Assembly (NCBI GenBank): GCA_932294295.1
Contig: OW028573.1
Span: forward strand, 70,471,829 to 70,535,828
Source: Alitta virens
Lineage: Eukaryota > Annelida > Polychaeta > Phyllodocida > Nereididae
Direction: 5' to 3'
DNA length: 64,000 nt
Shown here piece after piece: positions 40,326 through 52,491 of this stretch. Every line of letters starts with the position of its first letter. Position 1 is the stretch's first letter. Under the pieces are notes generated by a model. The model did no database searches. It worked only from the letters and a program-made list of their open reading frames with translations, and was not told the DNA's origin. The position numbers were made by a program, and so were the translations under genes.

Positions 40326-40709
40326 TGCACTATTTTCTTCAGGTTACGATGTCCTTAATATACAGATAGAAGCATCCAACTGGCAGTCTGCCACACATAT
40401 TAAACCATACGAACCCCATAATGCAACAGAATTATTCTTCTACGGTTTACTGTGTTCCTGGTAAACAGATAGAAGCTTGCACGACAGTTTGCCACACATG
40501 TTAAACTATACAAACCCACAAGTTGGAGTGTCACTGCACTGTTCTTGTTTTTCTGTGATACTGATAAACAGATAAAAGCATCAATGAGGCTGTTTGCCAC
40601 ACATGTTAATCAGTAGTTTAACTGCATTCTACAGTTTACCATGTACCCGATATGCAGATCGAAACATTGACAAAGCAGTTTGCTACATGACGTCATTCTA
40701 CAATACACC

Positions 40710-40764
<55 letters not shown>

Positions 40765-40782
40765 AAGTAGTAGTAGTAGTAA

Positions 40783-40842
<60 letters not shown>

Positions 40843-40872
40843 AAGTAGTAGTAGTAGTAATAGTAGTAGTAA

Positions 40873-40907
<35 letters not shown>

Positions 40908-40908
40908 A

Positions 40909-40942
<34 letters not shown>

Positions 40943-40943
40943 C

Positions 40944-40974
<31 letters not shown>

Positions 40975-40979
40975 ATAGT

Positions 40980-41048
<69 letters not shown>

Positions 41049-41111
41049 AAGTAGTAGTAGTAGTAATAGTAGAAGTAATAGTAGTAGTAGTAGTCGTAAT
41101 AGTAGTAGTAA

Positions 41112-41145
<34 letters not shown>

Positions 41146-41146
41146 C

Positions 41147-41181
<35 letters not shown>

Positions 41182-41520
41182 GAGTAGTAGTAGTAGTCAG
41201 TAGTAGTGGTAGTGGTAGTCAGTAGTAATAGTTAGTAGTAGTAGTTAGTAGTAGTAGTAGTAGTTAGTAGTAGTAGTAGTAGAGTAAAAATAGATATATA
41301 TATATAGAAGTAGATTTACTTGTCTTACTTTTATATTTCAAAATGTTGCTCATTTAGTGAGTGTGCAGATAGGTTGAAAGTAATGACCTAAAAGGGAAAG
41401 TCAGATTTTATGGAGAATAACTGCACTATTCTTCTGCAGTTTACGATGTAGAAGCATCGACCAGGCAGCCCGCCTTACATGTTAAACTATGCAAACCTGG
41501 AGTGCACTTGCTTTTGTATT
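40326..41520. repeat. About 100-bp minisatellite interrupted by a TAG expansion
   Basis: Three to four diverged units of roughly 100 bp lie at 40326-40700, each with a version of cagtttaccatgt, acagatagaagcatc and gtttgccacacatgttaaac. Another unit with gcagtttacgatgt, agaagcatcgaccaggcag and catgttaaactatgcaaacc lies at about 41430-41515. The two parts flank the TAG array, so the trinucleotide expansion occurred inside a pre-existing tandem array. Confidence 0.8.
40711..41282 (+). repeat. (TAG/GTA)n trinucleotide array, about 570 bp
   Basis: Roughly 190 units of TAG with AAG, AAT, CAG and GGT variants. In some frames it reads as long Val or Ser runs, which are artefacts of the repeat. Repeated variant blocks (tagaagtag with tagtaatag) indicate local duplication within the array. 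Confidence 0.98.
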
Positions 41521-44500
41521 AATGGCCTATTCACAGCATAACTTTGCTGCCCTCGCTGATCAATGTTGCTGGCCCATTACTTCAGTTATCCTGCTTAAAA
41601 GATAACGTGTAGCACGGATGTGGACCATTGACCAGTGCTGGAGAGATCGATGAGAGGGAACAATAGAGTTGACCTCAGCTCAAATGGGAGCCACAGGTTG
41701 ATCAGCTTGGATGAGCCAGACGAAAAACTGATTATAGTCCTAATCGACTCCAGTAATAACCTTTAATAAGCACCATTAACCAGACACAGCCATGTTATCT
41801 GCATTAAACACCCTGTAAGTACACTAGATATTAGTAGATAATATTCCAGATTGCATTCGTTATTTATGGCTAGATTGCAATTCCTTGGGCTCATGTACTA
41901 TTTATGACTTTTGACAAGATCTACAAGGCTCTGACATCACATAAAATCCGAACCATGACAGGCTGAACCCTGACTGACCATTATCTATGGCCTCTTTCCA
42001 TCTGCTTACAGCAAGCGACCATCTTGACTGAAGTAGCATGGCTGCAGTATCGTGTGAATCTGCAGTTCTTTGATGTTGAGAATTCCCTCATCTTAAAGCT
42101 CTGCAGCTGTACGAATGCTGTATCTTTTGAATTATGCAATTCATATCAACGAACAATAATTGATGATATGATAATCAGTTATGGACGTTTTTGGCTATAA
42201 AACTAATTCAGGTGAGAGACGCACGTCTCAGTAAATTTATGACAAAAATATTCAAAAGCAGACCATAGCAATGGCATTATCTCGCATTTTTTTTACACAT
42301 CCTGAATGTTCTCTTTGTAGATACTCCAAATGTATTATTAATTCATTCTAATTGATTTTGATGCCGCATTTCTTGCCAAGTCATATTTTATCTCTATGAA
42401 TGATTGATCGAATTGGACTAAACTATTGTTTAAGTCAAGCCTTGAGTGTAGATCCCTGTTATACTCCTTATTTTTCTATCAAAATCCTGCTAAATTCCCA
42501 TCACGTATTACACGTACAATGGCAACAAATCTAGGCTACTACAATGACAGCACTCTTAACCTCGACTATATCAAGCAGTTTGCCAGAACCTGCAAAAAGT
42601 CCCTTCCATTACTGCCTATATGTGGTGGAGAATCCAGGCAATGGCTGAATCTTGTAAGGCAGAGCCTATGGTGTTGGTCTAAAAGCCCATATGGACCAGC
42701 TGCCTGCTCTCCTGCCATTGTGCTATAGAGTATCCTGGGTGCTATACTCTACACTGGGAGAAGGCCCACCAAGGCCTTTTAGATGGTAACTGCATGTTGG
42801 ACTAAGTCAGAACAGGTGCAGTTGAATTTAATGTCACGTTCAAAGAATAAATGGTTGAATCTTGACACATGAACAACAGAATGACTGACACATTCATTTG
42901 CTGTAAGCCCACTACCTACTATCCTTCAGATTTTGTTTACCTCACGTCAGATGATATCAAACACTAACAGCATGGTGTGTTCATCAGTCAGGCAACAGTT
43001 TGTCCAGCAAGCTGTGGGCTTCAAGGCAAACATTTTTTTTTTGCTTGGTTATATTATATATGATGATGTGCATATTCTGAAAAAGGGGCTCTTTATAGCT
43101 GCTAGCCTTGTCCCCTTGCACACTCTTACTCTGGTCTTGAAGAGCCTCCTTATGGCCCAATTCTTGCGCCCTTCTTAAGGATTATCCCAGTAACCGAGTA
43201 AGTCTCTTCTGAAAGACAGTGCCCTGGCCTCCTTCTGATCGATGTAGTATCACTTGTGTGCACAAAATATCAGCATAGAAGCGGAGAGTGGTGATCCATA
43301 GTCCAAAAGCTGCTGGCATTAAGGGTGAGAAGGCGCGGAGATCGCAAGGAAACAGCAACAGTTGAGTGGGAGGCAGGCAGGCGCTCTGGGTGCGGCATTA
43401 ATACGAGTCTCCGGGGACATGACTGGCCCTTGCATGATAAGGCAGAGCAAGAGGACCTGGCCCGAAGAGGACCTCCTGGCTCGTTGATCTCTCCACACAA
43501 GGACCTGCAAATGTACGAGCCTGCTGTCCACGTGACTGCGTTACAATGAACGTCACAATGAGCGTTGGACGCTGGACCTTACGCTCCGGCGCTGTCACAA
43601 TGCACGCCCAGCTACTGCAGTTGCCAGAGGGACTAGCTGTGACCATGCATCCTGAGGTCAGTGCAAGGCGTCTACTCAAGCCCACAACTGCCTAAGTCTG
43701 ATAAGAGAATGACCACAACTGTAATAAATATTAACACTTTCCCCTAGGTAGTTGATGCAGTAACACTTCGATGGCAGTTGAAAGCACAACCACAATTAGT
43801 CATCAGTTTGATGGCCTGAAAAATTATCAAGTTTGAGTCATCAGATCTGTGATTGATGCACGGATTCCATTTCTTGATTAGGATCTAGTTCAATATCAAA
43901 ATGAGCGTGATGAGTTATTCGGTCACACTGTCCCAAATGTATTACATGAATGAGGTCGATAATTATATCACCCTTGTCAGTCTTTGTTCTGCAGCAATGC
44001 GGAAAATACACAGCGATCATAATACCAAACACAGCTCTGTCAATACATACAGGGTGCACAATTGTCACCGTACTGTGGCTCTAAAAGCATTCGGATAGTT
44101 ATACAGCGATGAAGAGCTATTGTCAGAAACACAAAGCCCGTCACTGTACGCTCAACATGGCTAGCCCAATGCGGACATTCTTTCCCAATAAAGCCATTAT
44201 ACAGAGCTCTGGCTTGCCATAATGAATCGATTCGCAGTTACAGTATTTCTTTTTTTGCATAAGGCCTGATCATACACCAATGACACTTTTACTTTTTCGT
44301 GTCTAAAGGCAACAAAAAAATTATATGATCATGATAGGTGGATTTTTTTTTCTCCCACTTTTTGTTATTTTCCGAAAATGTTATCATACACAATCTACTG
44401 AAAAAGCCTGGCGTCAATCTGGCAGTGCCGCACCTTGCGATACACCGCAACAGCATAAGCAAAGGAGGCTTTGGTAAGAAGGCGGTGAAGCACTCATTTG

Positions 44501-45596
44501 ACACGGATTAATATCATTTACGCAGCCAGGCATAAAATGCGGTTCTCCAAGAGTTCATTGGTTCTATAAAATAAGGGAGGCTATTTTATGACGAACATGG
44601 CTGGAAGCCAAGTTGGAAATTCTCAGTCTTTGTGAAGGATTCATCTCAAAGGTGATACTCCAACAACAGCAATAGTGTCCTTACTCTGACGTGTAGATGA
44701 ATATTTGATGAGTTCTCTCAGGCAGAAACTGGCTTAATTTATATTTAATACCATTCATTGTCCGCTTTTCATAATATTGTCACTGTTACAAGCTTTCGAC
44801 AAATGCCCAGCAGTGGCGTGCATGAGGATGCAACCATATAAATCTATAAGAACCAAGTGCCTGTATTGAAAGACTACTGGCAATCGTCATAAAAGTTAGA
44901 CAATCAATAAGGTCTCCCTGATATGATTATTAAACTACTGAGATGTCAAGATGCCTCATTTGTTTCGCAGTAGCAGAAACAGAGTATTACCACATTATGT
45001 ATGTAATGCCTGAAGCTCCATGTAAGCCTATGTCCATAAAAAAAGCGAGTGACAGTAATACATGACTGGGCTGTCTCTGTTCCGTCACCAGTGCCCATCA
45101 GCACTTCACTGCAGCCGTCCTCCTGACAGCCCCCGGATAAATATTGCACATGAGGTTGTGATGTAAGATGCTCATCCTGTTTTTGAGAAAAATTACTTCA
45201 CTCCTTCGCTTCTTCAATTAAATACCCATTCATCATTGTTCTTGTTCTTTGAGTGACAGGGTATTTTGTAAACGCGCTTAATATGGAAACTTTCCATGAA
45301 TTATTTACGTTTAAGTGAATGACAGCTGACGAAATATGTACATATAGACACAGAAAGTTGCCAAGTGCATTGGGTGTTGTAAGTTTTCATCCCATATGAC
45401 ATGATGCAATCGATCATGGACCGAATGATCTGAAATCATTTTTTTTTTATATCAACAATTCCTGGAATGGGCTACCAAGTGCAAGATTCAGATGTCAGTG
45501 GTTTCCAAATTGATTAGTCATCAGTCTGCAGTGAACTATGGAATAACGTAATTACCTGTGGGACCACCAAGGCAGGGAGACCTAAAGCTATACCAC

Positions 45597-45602
<6 letters not shown>
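41521..45602. other. Intronic stretch without recognised genes
   Basis: About 4 kb of unique-looking sequence. A CpG-richer segment at 43520-43620 repeats cacaatga and gcgttggac-type words. No supported gene. Confidence 0.45.

Positions 45603-45628
<26 letters not shown>
45603..45628 (+). repeat. (CAG)n microsatellite
   Basis: Eight to nine CAG units about 0.75 kb downstream (minus-strand sense) of the signal-peptide exon. Confidence 0.96.
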
Positions 45629-46379
45629 AAAGTCCCATATAGGGAGTCCAACAGCCTTGGTCCAGTCTAGATTGTGATGAAGGAACTGGCCAGTGACCAC
45701 CTTGGTGTCCAGCACAAAGCAGGTTAGCGTTATATAGACCGCACAAATGGAGCAGCAACTCAATTGGGTTTCACAAAGGATGAAGGATGGGCAGGCAGAC
45801 AATCCCTTTGAAGATGTTGCTGACAATGAGCTTGGTCGAGAAGGGCAAAAGCAGGACAAACAGGCAGCATGAACACATGGAGCCAAGGCGCAAGGCCATT
45901 CAGAGAGCTTGGAAGAAAGGTCCCGGAGATGACCTACAGCAGACTCCAAGCTGGTTTATTTGGAAGACGTTGATGCACTTTTATGCATGGATATGTCACT
46001 AGGGGTAGGGCTATAAAGGCAAGGGGAGAAGGGTATTCTGTATCAGCCATCAGGCTGCATAGGAAGGACCCAACCGTCGTAAATCGGCCTGTAGTGTGAT
46101 GGACAGACCCTGGGGACGTCAATACAAATCTACACTTGGTCAGATTCCCTTCGGCTAAGCTTGTGAAGCACACTATGCAACTTTCCTGCGCATCGATCTT
46201 GCCCTTGCTCTATCAGTGGGCAAATGTGAACGCCTCACACCCGACCAGGTCCCGGGCAGCGCGGAAATGACTTTCAATAAAGACCCATCCCACGGTGGCA
46301 GTCACCTTACTCTGTTGGGGTAGTGGTTGTGCGTGACAGGCAACAGAAAAAAAACACACATAAAAACATTGGTACTGAC
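45629..46379. other. Start of the proposed first intron
   Basis: Read on the minus strand it begins with the gtcagt donor at 46379. No repeat or further exon was identified. Confidence 0.4.
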
Positions 46380-46473
46380 CTGTGACTGAATTGAGCTGTG
46401 TAGAGGCAATATGCAGGAGGGTAAGCCAAAACAGAAGCAAGAAATGTCCACTTCCACTGCTAGTCATCTCCAT
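46380..46473 (-). CDS. First coding exon: signal peptide, likely start of the SUEL-lectin gene
   Basis: The minus strand has an ATG in strong context (ACAATGG) with an in-frame TGA 13 codons upstream (46510-46512), so this is the natural start of its frame. The first 31 codons form a textbook signal peptide: a short polar N-terminus (MEMTSSGSGH), a hydrophobic core at about residues 11-23 (FLLLFWLTLLHIA), and small residues near AST-Q at 23-26 where cleavage is plausible. The exon ends ACAG|gtcagt, a good donor, in phase 1. The lectin exon at 2691-2969 begins in phase 1, so splicing would give Thr31, then a split Asp32, then the lectin domain. This would place the domain directly at the mature N-terminus. 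The link across 43 kb is inferred from strand, phase and protein logic; the exon could instead belong to another gene whose next exon I cannot see. Confidence 0.62.
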
Positions 46474-47000
46474 TGTAGAGTCCTGTGGGATAATATCCTC
46501 TGCGGGGGTTCACTTTCTCCGACCTTCAGAAGTAACTCCTTGTGTATATGATGCCTGACAAGAGCTCAAAAGCCACGTGTTCTACACGCGCACTGAGGAC
46601 GTAACTCCTGTGCTCTTTTGCAGAAGAGTTCCATTGACCTGCCCAAAAGAGTACGCTTCTCTCCTCTCCCTTCTCACTCTCTCTCACTCTATCTCACTCT
46701 ATCTTGGTACGTCCGCTACTCCCAGGGCCAGTCCTCTCACTGCCTAGCTAGCTCAGTGGCGCTCTCCGCTCTGCCACATCGATCTGCAGCCGATGACGGC
46801 CTGCCCCCGGCCACGAGTAACTCTCAAAGCCAGCCACCGCCAGGCATTGCGCTCAGCCAGGCAGCCAGCTACACCCAGTCACATCTGCGCCGGTCACAAC
46901 GACCAGGGCCTCACACAAAGAACCAGCCCAGCAAGCACAGCAGCAGAACTCAGCAGCACAGACAACGTTGATAACGCGCTCAGCTCTCATGGCCCAACAT
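46474..47000 (-). promoter_or_regulatory. Candidate 5' leader and TATA-less promoter of the SUEL-lectin gene
   Basis: This is the sequence just upstream of the signal-peptide ATG on the minus strand. I see no TATA box. It has a CT/GA-rich tract (about 46662-46705 on the plus strand, GAGA-like on the minus strand) and, at about 46756-46982, more CpG dinucleotides than the surrounding DNA. This is the usual look of a dispersed-start promoter. The transcription start cannot be placed from sequence alone, and a non-coding 5' exon further upstream is possible. Confidence 0.35.
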
Positions 47001-49817
47001 AACGAAGAATAATACGGGAGCCTTGCAGCCCCCCAAGCAATGGGACAGCATCAGCACCCAGTCTGTCCTGCACTGCTAGCTTATTACCAGTTTTGCCCAT
47101 GCCTCTAGGGCTAACTAATTTGCTGGTCTAGACTGTCGAGGGATGACAAGTGTGCTTGGATGACAGACGGACACTGATGACGAGCTGGAGGCTGGGGCTT
47201 CTGCTGCTGCTGCTGCTGCTACTCATCCATGCGTCATCTTGCAACACCCAAGCACTGCCATGTCTCCCCTTCTCGGACAATCCAATAGACTTTCATTATT
47301 CACATGTGGAGGGCCCTCCATCCAATCATTCCGTCCACCAGCTTTCAAAGATGATTTAGTTGCGCTCCAACCTCAGTCTTTTGCTTTCTTCGCCACCAAT
47401 ATTGCCTCTGCCTTGCTGGTGTTCAATTGATCAGGCCTTCAAAGCCCACATTGAAATACATTTGGAGGGCAATGCTGCTGTATTGGATAATTACCAGGGC
47501 CATGAATAGGGGTCAAGACAGGGGCCAAGGAGTAAGGCAGGGTGGTTCTCTTTTCCTGCATCTTTGAGCTGGGCTGAGAGCCGGATTGGAGGGCTGTTCA
47601 AACAGCGCATTACGAGCACTAAACTCCTCCAGTCAGTGGCCAGGCGGCGGTTCAAGCAAAGTACAGGAAATGAGACTTCACTCGTACTCTCGGCCCTGCC
47701 AATTAGAAGCGACAAACAAGGGTAACAAGGCAACTGAGGGCTGAGAGAGGACTAGGGGAGAGTTGGAAGGGAAGGGCAGGCTGTTCAAGCTGCTGCTACT
47801 GCTTCTGTTGCTGCTGCTAGTGTGGTCCTTAGCAGGTCATGGCTGACCAGATGTGTTGCGTGAAATCCCCTGCAGTGGCTCATTTGTCAAAGTTTCATTA
47901 GCGCGCGTTGTTCCTGCTGATCAAAGTCACCAAGTGCGCTTAGTCTGGATCAGCTTTGTGCTCCTTCCAAAACTAAGGCTACAGCTATTTGTGCTCAGCT
48001 TATCTCGCATGCTATGCATTCATAAAACCTCACTGCGTTTTCTAAATCATTAGCACTAACAGTGAAATAGATAATCGTCCAAAATTACACAGCTTTCTCT
48101 GATGAGGCCAAGGGAATATACTTTACCACCGAGACGGGCCTCATTGCCATCACTCAAGGCTTAAGTGTATTGTCTCTTAAATTAATTTAGCATGGCTAAC
48201 TGCCTTGTCTTGCTTAATACTACCTTGGATGGCTTGTTCTCCTTGTGCATAGTAACTCAAGTGCTTGAATGGCCCAGATTCCTTCTTGTGAATATTACCC
48301 ATCCTATACACAGGACACATATTTATCCTTCTAGCTACACATCCTCATATTGCATCAATTTGTTTACATGACTAAAAATGTAAAAACTGTGCTTGGACGA
48401 TCAAGAGCAATTGTTGAAGTGATATCCAGTGGCATTTCCTATCTTTTATAAATAGTATATATTATGGTCTTAAGCTTTTTATTGACTGTTCATATCTTTT
48501 TATACCAAGATGTTGCTATTTTAGTGGTTGTGCAGAAATATTTTTCCAACATTGTATTACATCTTTCTTGGAAATGTTTGGATTGTAGCAGTCGATATGC
48601 CACATGTGAGGATGTTCAGATTCACTCATGACATAGGAAACTTTGTCCTTGCCCTTGTCCCGTCCTGTTTGCCCTTCTTAAGTTATTGCCTTGTTTCAGA
48701 ACTTTCTTCTCAATCCTTCTTTGAAATTACAGGTCTTTTTAAAGTATAAGGTGTGGCCTTTTTTTACTTAAAGGTGCTATGCTTCTCTGATGCATGATAT
48801 ATTTCACATCTAAGTGTTGTAATCTTTGAAGACAATATTTTACACCACAGTTCCATATAATTCAATATGAGGCCCCCTGAAAAATGTCTTTGTGATATTG
48901 ACAGCCTGTATTATATCAATAATTCCCTCAAAGTTGTATTATAAATGGGTTTTAAACTTTCTAGTGGTTAGTAATATCGCATGAACCAAAATGCATGTCT
49001 CTCATCTTCTTTAAGTGGTGAAAATGTATATCAGAGGAAAGTGTGCATATTCAGAGTATGCCAGTGGAAGGTCTTGGCTGTAACCGTATTGCACAGGAAA
49101 GGTCCAAACATCTTTAGCAATTTCGAACACTGACATATTGTCATGGAGTGAGGTATACACCTCAATGGTTCTGCTACCCTGCAAACACACATGTTCCGCG
49201 TTGGGAAAATATTCCAAAAATAATCCCAAAACATCTTGTGGAAATGTTACTGCAATACCGTGAAATTATTTTGACAAATTGTTTCGGCGAGATCCTTTAT
49301 GATTTTTATAAGTCCTATACTAGGGTCCCTCACTAGATATGTTTGGTTATGTTTTATCAACGGGAAATTCCTCAGATATGGCTGCTATTACCTCGCCACA
49401 AGGGTTTCACAATTTGGAATGTTGACAAACTATTTGGCAACAATTTTTTCGATTAATATTTAACAGCATAACTGCAAGGCTGTCTTAGGGTCCACACGTA
49501 AGAGTCTACACTTTCTCAGGGTCCACACTTTACGACTTCCACAATATTAATCTTTTTCTCTTTCTTTTTTTTTGCGGGAAGATATAATGCCCTTTACGAT
49601 CATATTCTATGATCTGCTATAATGACCTATATTTACTACTATTCCATCACTTTGAAGAGCTGACGCTTGCCAGCGATTTCATAACAAAAAGCATCTGATC
49701 CACCATTGACCGTGAGATATCATTTCACCTTGTACTTGATGTTGGCAATTGGACACACACCCCAGAAAGACTGATGGCCGCGGAAGTCCATTTAATCAAA
49801 CTCTATAATGTGCTTGC
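47001..49817. other. Intergenic or far-upstream stretch
   Basis: CTG arrays at 47201-47220 and (interrupted) 47788-47820. Beyond about 48050 the sequence becomes AT-rich. No gene supported on either strand. Confidence 0.45.
47201..47220 (+). repeat. (CTG)n microsatellite
   Basis: Six to seven CTG units. The plus-strand frame through it gives a leucine run that can mimic a signal peptide. Confidence 0.95.
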
Positions 49818-49975
49818 CAGGGCTGGGCACGTGGGTACGAGTACATGTGTAATCACGTACCCTTGTACTGGAGTACACAATTTCAAGTACTTGCATGTAC
49901 TCATTACTCGTGCCATATCATGTGCCAAAGTACTCGTACTCATATGAGTACTTTCTAAGTACATGTGAGTTAATT
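49818..49975 (+). mobile_element. GTAC-rich, possibly hAT-derived fragment
   Basis: Begins ccagggctgggcacg, resembling a hAT terminal sequence, and is followed by at least nine gtac words (gagtac, agtact, catgtact). A matching right terminus with an 8-bp duplication was not found, so it is either truncated or misassigned. Confidence 0.4.
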
Positions 49976-50134
49976 CTTCAGCAGGATTTTATACATTGCG
50001 TAACATTGCTAGGAAAGGAAAGGGTCTGCATAGGAGACAGCCATTATAAAAGAGACTTCTTCTGTATAGATATGCACTTTCAATTAAACTATTTTAAAAA
50101 ATCACAATATATCTTATGATCCTTGGATAGGCCT

Positions 50135-50343
50135 ATTTTTTTAAAGATTTTAAGTTTAGGTTTCTTAATGCTGTGTTTACTAAATATGAACGCAATAAAT
50201 TTTGAAAACTAATTCTTTTATTTACCTGAATCATCCACCCTTCTCTTGCAAAACAATGGGAGCACAAAATGAACCCCTACTAATTGACCTTGATTGGACA
50301 TTTAATTATATATAGATTTTTAAAGATTTTAAGTTTAGGTTTC
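50135..50343 (+). repeat. Direct repeat of about 27 bp, 180 bp apart
   Basis: tttttaaagattttaagttt followed by aggtttc occurs at about 50137-50163 and again at about 50317-50343. The sequence between is AT-rich with no recognised element. Confidence 0.8.
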
Positions 50344-52330
50344 ATTTAATTGACCTAAGCTATTTTGCTGAGCTTGTTGGTCTTGTTTAAACACACAGTG
50401 AACAATGGTGAAACTGGCAGAGTAGAGAAATATTTCAGGGGCAATACTAAATTGCGTACTACAGAATAAATCACTACTTTTAAATACAAATGTAGTGTTA
50501 ATAAATAATATTACCCTATGGTTAAAGTGCAAAAGCATCTGCTTTAATTATAGGGGGAGCCACAACACTGCTTCTATTCTAGTTTGAAGTCAAATATTGA
50601 CTGCCGTTGAATTTAATTTTTATATCATTATACGATACATAGGACTCATTAAAATGATGAGGGATATTTAGAATTTGCTAAAAAAAAATTTGTTTTTAAT
50701 GTTTGATGCAGTTTAACTTCAGTGAAACCCTCAAAAATTAGCTGGAGAATAAAAAGGGACTCCGAGAGAGTAGAGATGAAATCGTCAAAAAAGGCAATTA
50801 GAATGGTATTGATACTTCAGCTTTTTTTTAATTATTTTATTTCTAAAAAAAAAACAATATATTGCAAATATAAATATTGATATTTTGTGTTCAAAAATCA
50901 AAATTTGTGGTGTTTAACAAAATTTGAAAAAAAACTATAATAACCAATAAAAACTGTTAAAGGATTTTCACAAGTGGCTTATCTAACATCAGCAGCCTTT
51001 TGGTCTGTTAAAGTACAACATAAAGATAAACAATGATTACATAACTATGTGGATAATCCTGAATTACCAAAGTGGGAAAACGGAAAACTCCCACTGTTTA
51101 TTTGAAAACCAAAGTTTCCAATGTGTATAACCCTATTTGTTTTTTTTAAATAATCCATTGGTTTTTTGATAAACCAAATTTGTCCCCAATTTTTTATAGG
51201 CGAGCCTCAGATTACAGGATATCTTCTTCATAGGAGAGGCTTTCCAGCAGAAATGCCAATACTAAATTGAAGAGTCGGTTCCAAACATTGTCAAAATGCA
51301 TCCAGTGAGGCTCTTTTCTGTTTGGGGTATCAGCTGTGACTATTGAAAAGATAGTGGAAACCCTTTTGGAACGTCTGAGAGAGGCACCTCTTTGTAGGAG
51401 GTTTTTCACAAATACCTGTTGGAGCCCCATAATCGGATAATGTTAAACTGCCTTGCAACGGTTATGATTCTCAACAAAAGCTTAATATCTTCCTTTTGTT
51501 CAATCCTATGAAAACTAATGTGATTTGAATCAGCATCTAAGGCGTCTCAGCTGTGACAGTACGGATAATTGCACGTGATACAGGCACTGATATGAAGGTC
51601 AGAGGAGGCTGCTGTGGCTTTATGAGCACTAACAAACGGAGCAACTCCTTATTTGGAAACCCCTCTGGCCTGGCCAGAGCAGCAGGTCATAATTAACATA
51701 ATATATGCAACCCCTTCTGAAAGTTAATTTCCAAGAAATTTAAGATGAGATCTCTGTGAAGAGAACTTAACTTGTTTGCAAGTTATGATCATATGTAGCC
51801 CATAATTTAAAAGCACATTTTTATAATGAACCTTCTCCATCTCCATCATTTAATTTTCATGAGCCAGAAAAAAAGATTTTGTTTTTAGATCTTGTGTCTT
51901 GTTCTGTGATGCCAGCATTCTTCACAGGTTACCAGATATCTATTCTTTTTTTTTTAAAAGAATTTTCCTTTGTGGCCTGTTGTGGGTGTGTCACTCATGA
52001 TGGCCAATCAGGGTCAGAGGCCTGCAATGAGTCGATCACTGCAACACTGGTAACACCAGCAGCATCACAAGCACACATTCTTGATGGATTTTTGTTATTG
52101 GGGATAGTTACCAATTCAAATCACATTAGTTTTCATAGGAATAAAATAATGTAAGTACATAAAGTGAAACAGCACAAATTGGATCTGTTAATTGCTCTTC
52201 ATTCAATTTGTATTTCTGATAGCTGATTACATTGAAAGCCACGTACACTAATATAGATAGGCCAATGTTGCAATGTATGAAATATTTCATGAATCTTCAT
52301 CATTGTAAAATCTGTTAAAACTCATCAATC
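50344..52330. other. AT-rich intergenic stretch
   Basis: Very AT-rich at about 50560-51200 with several A or T runs. No gene supported. Confidence 0.45.
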
Positions 52331-52486
52331 TACATGGCCAAATGTGCCACGTGCGTTTTCCATGAGAAGGATAAATGAATGGTAAAAAGCATGGTTTTTG
52401 CCTAAATATAATCAGGCGAAAACCATGTTTTTTCCATGCGTTTATTCAAACGCATGGAAAATGCACGTGGCACATTTGACCATGTA
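52331..52486. mobile_element. Long fold-back MITE with CAATC duplication
   Basis: The outer arms 52331-52364 and 52453-52486 are inverted copies matching at 32 of 34 positions (tacatgg...ttttccatg). A second inner hairpin (gcatggtttttgcct against aggcgaaaaccatg) sits inside, so almost the whole 156 bp can fold on itself. The element is flanked on both sides by CAATC (52326-52330 and 52487-52491), a likely target-site duplication. Confidence 0.8.
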
Positions 52487-52491
52487 CAATC

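Larger units (their letters stand above)
2970..46379 (-). other. Proposed 43.4-kb phase-1 intron of the SUEL-lectin gene
   Basis: If the signal-peptide exon and lectin exon belong together, all this sequence is one intron. No convincing exon on either strand was recognised within it. It is mostly unique sequence with scattered SINE, MITE and microsatellite insertions. Several blocks of clustered factor motifs are listed separately. An unusually long first intron of mostly unique sequence commonly houses enhancers, but that is inference here. Confidence 0.5.

Noticed and set aside
40680..41151. Open frames of poly-Val and poly-Ser
   Set aside because: They are translations of the TAG trinucleotide array, not genes.
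46618..46971. 117-codon plus-strand frame opposite the leader
   Set aside because: Low-complexity Ser/Pro/Gln composition over a CpG-rich promoter-like region; no domain.
47150..47359. Plus-strand frame with apparent signal peptide (leucine run)
   Set aside because: The leucines come from the CTG array, and no downstream domain or donor supports it.
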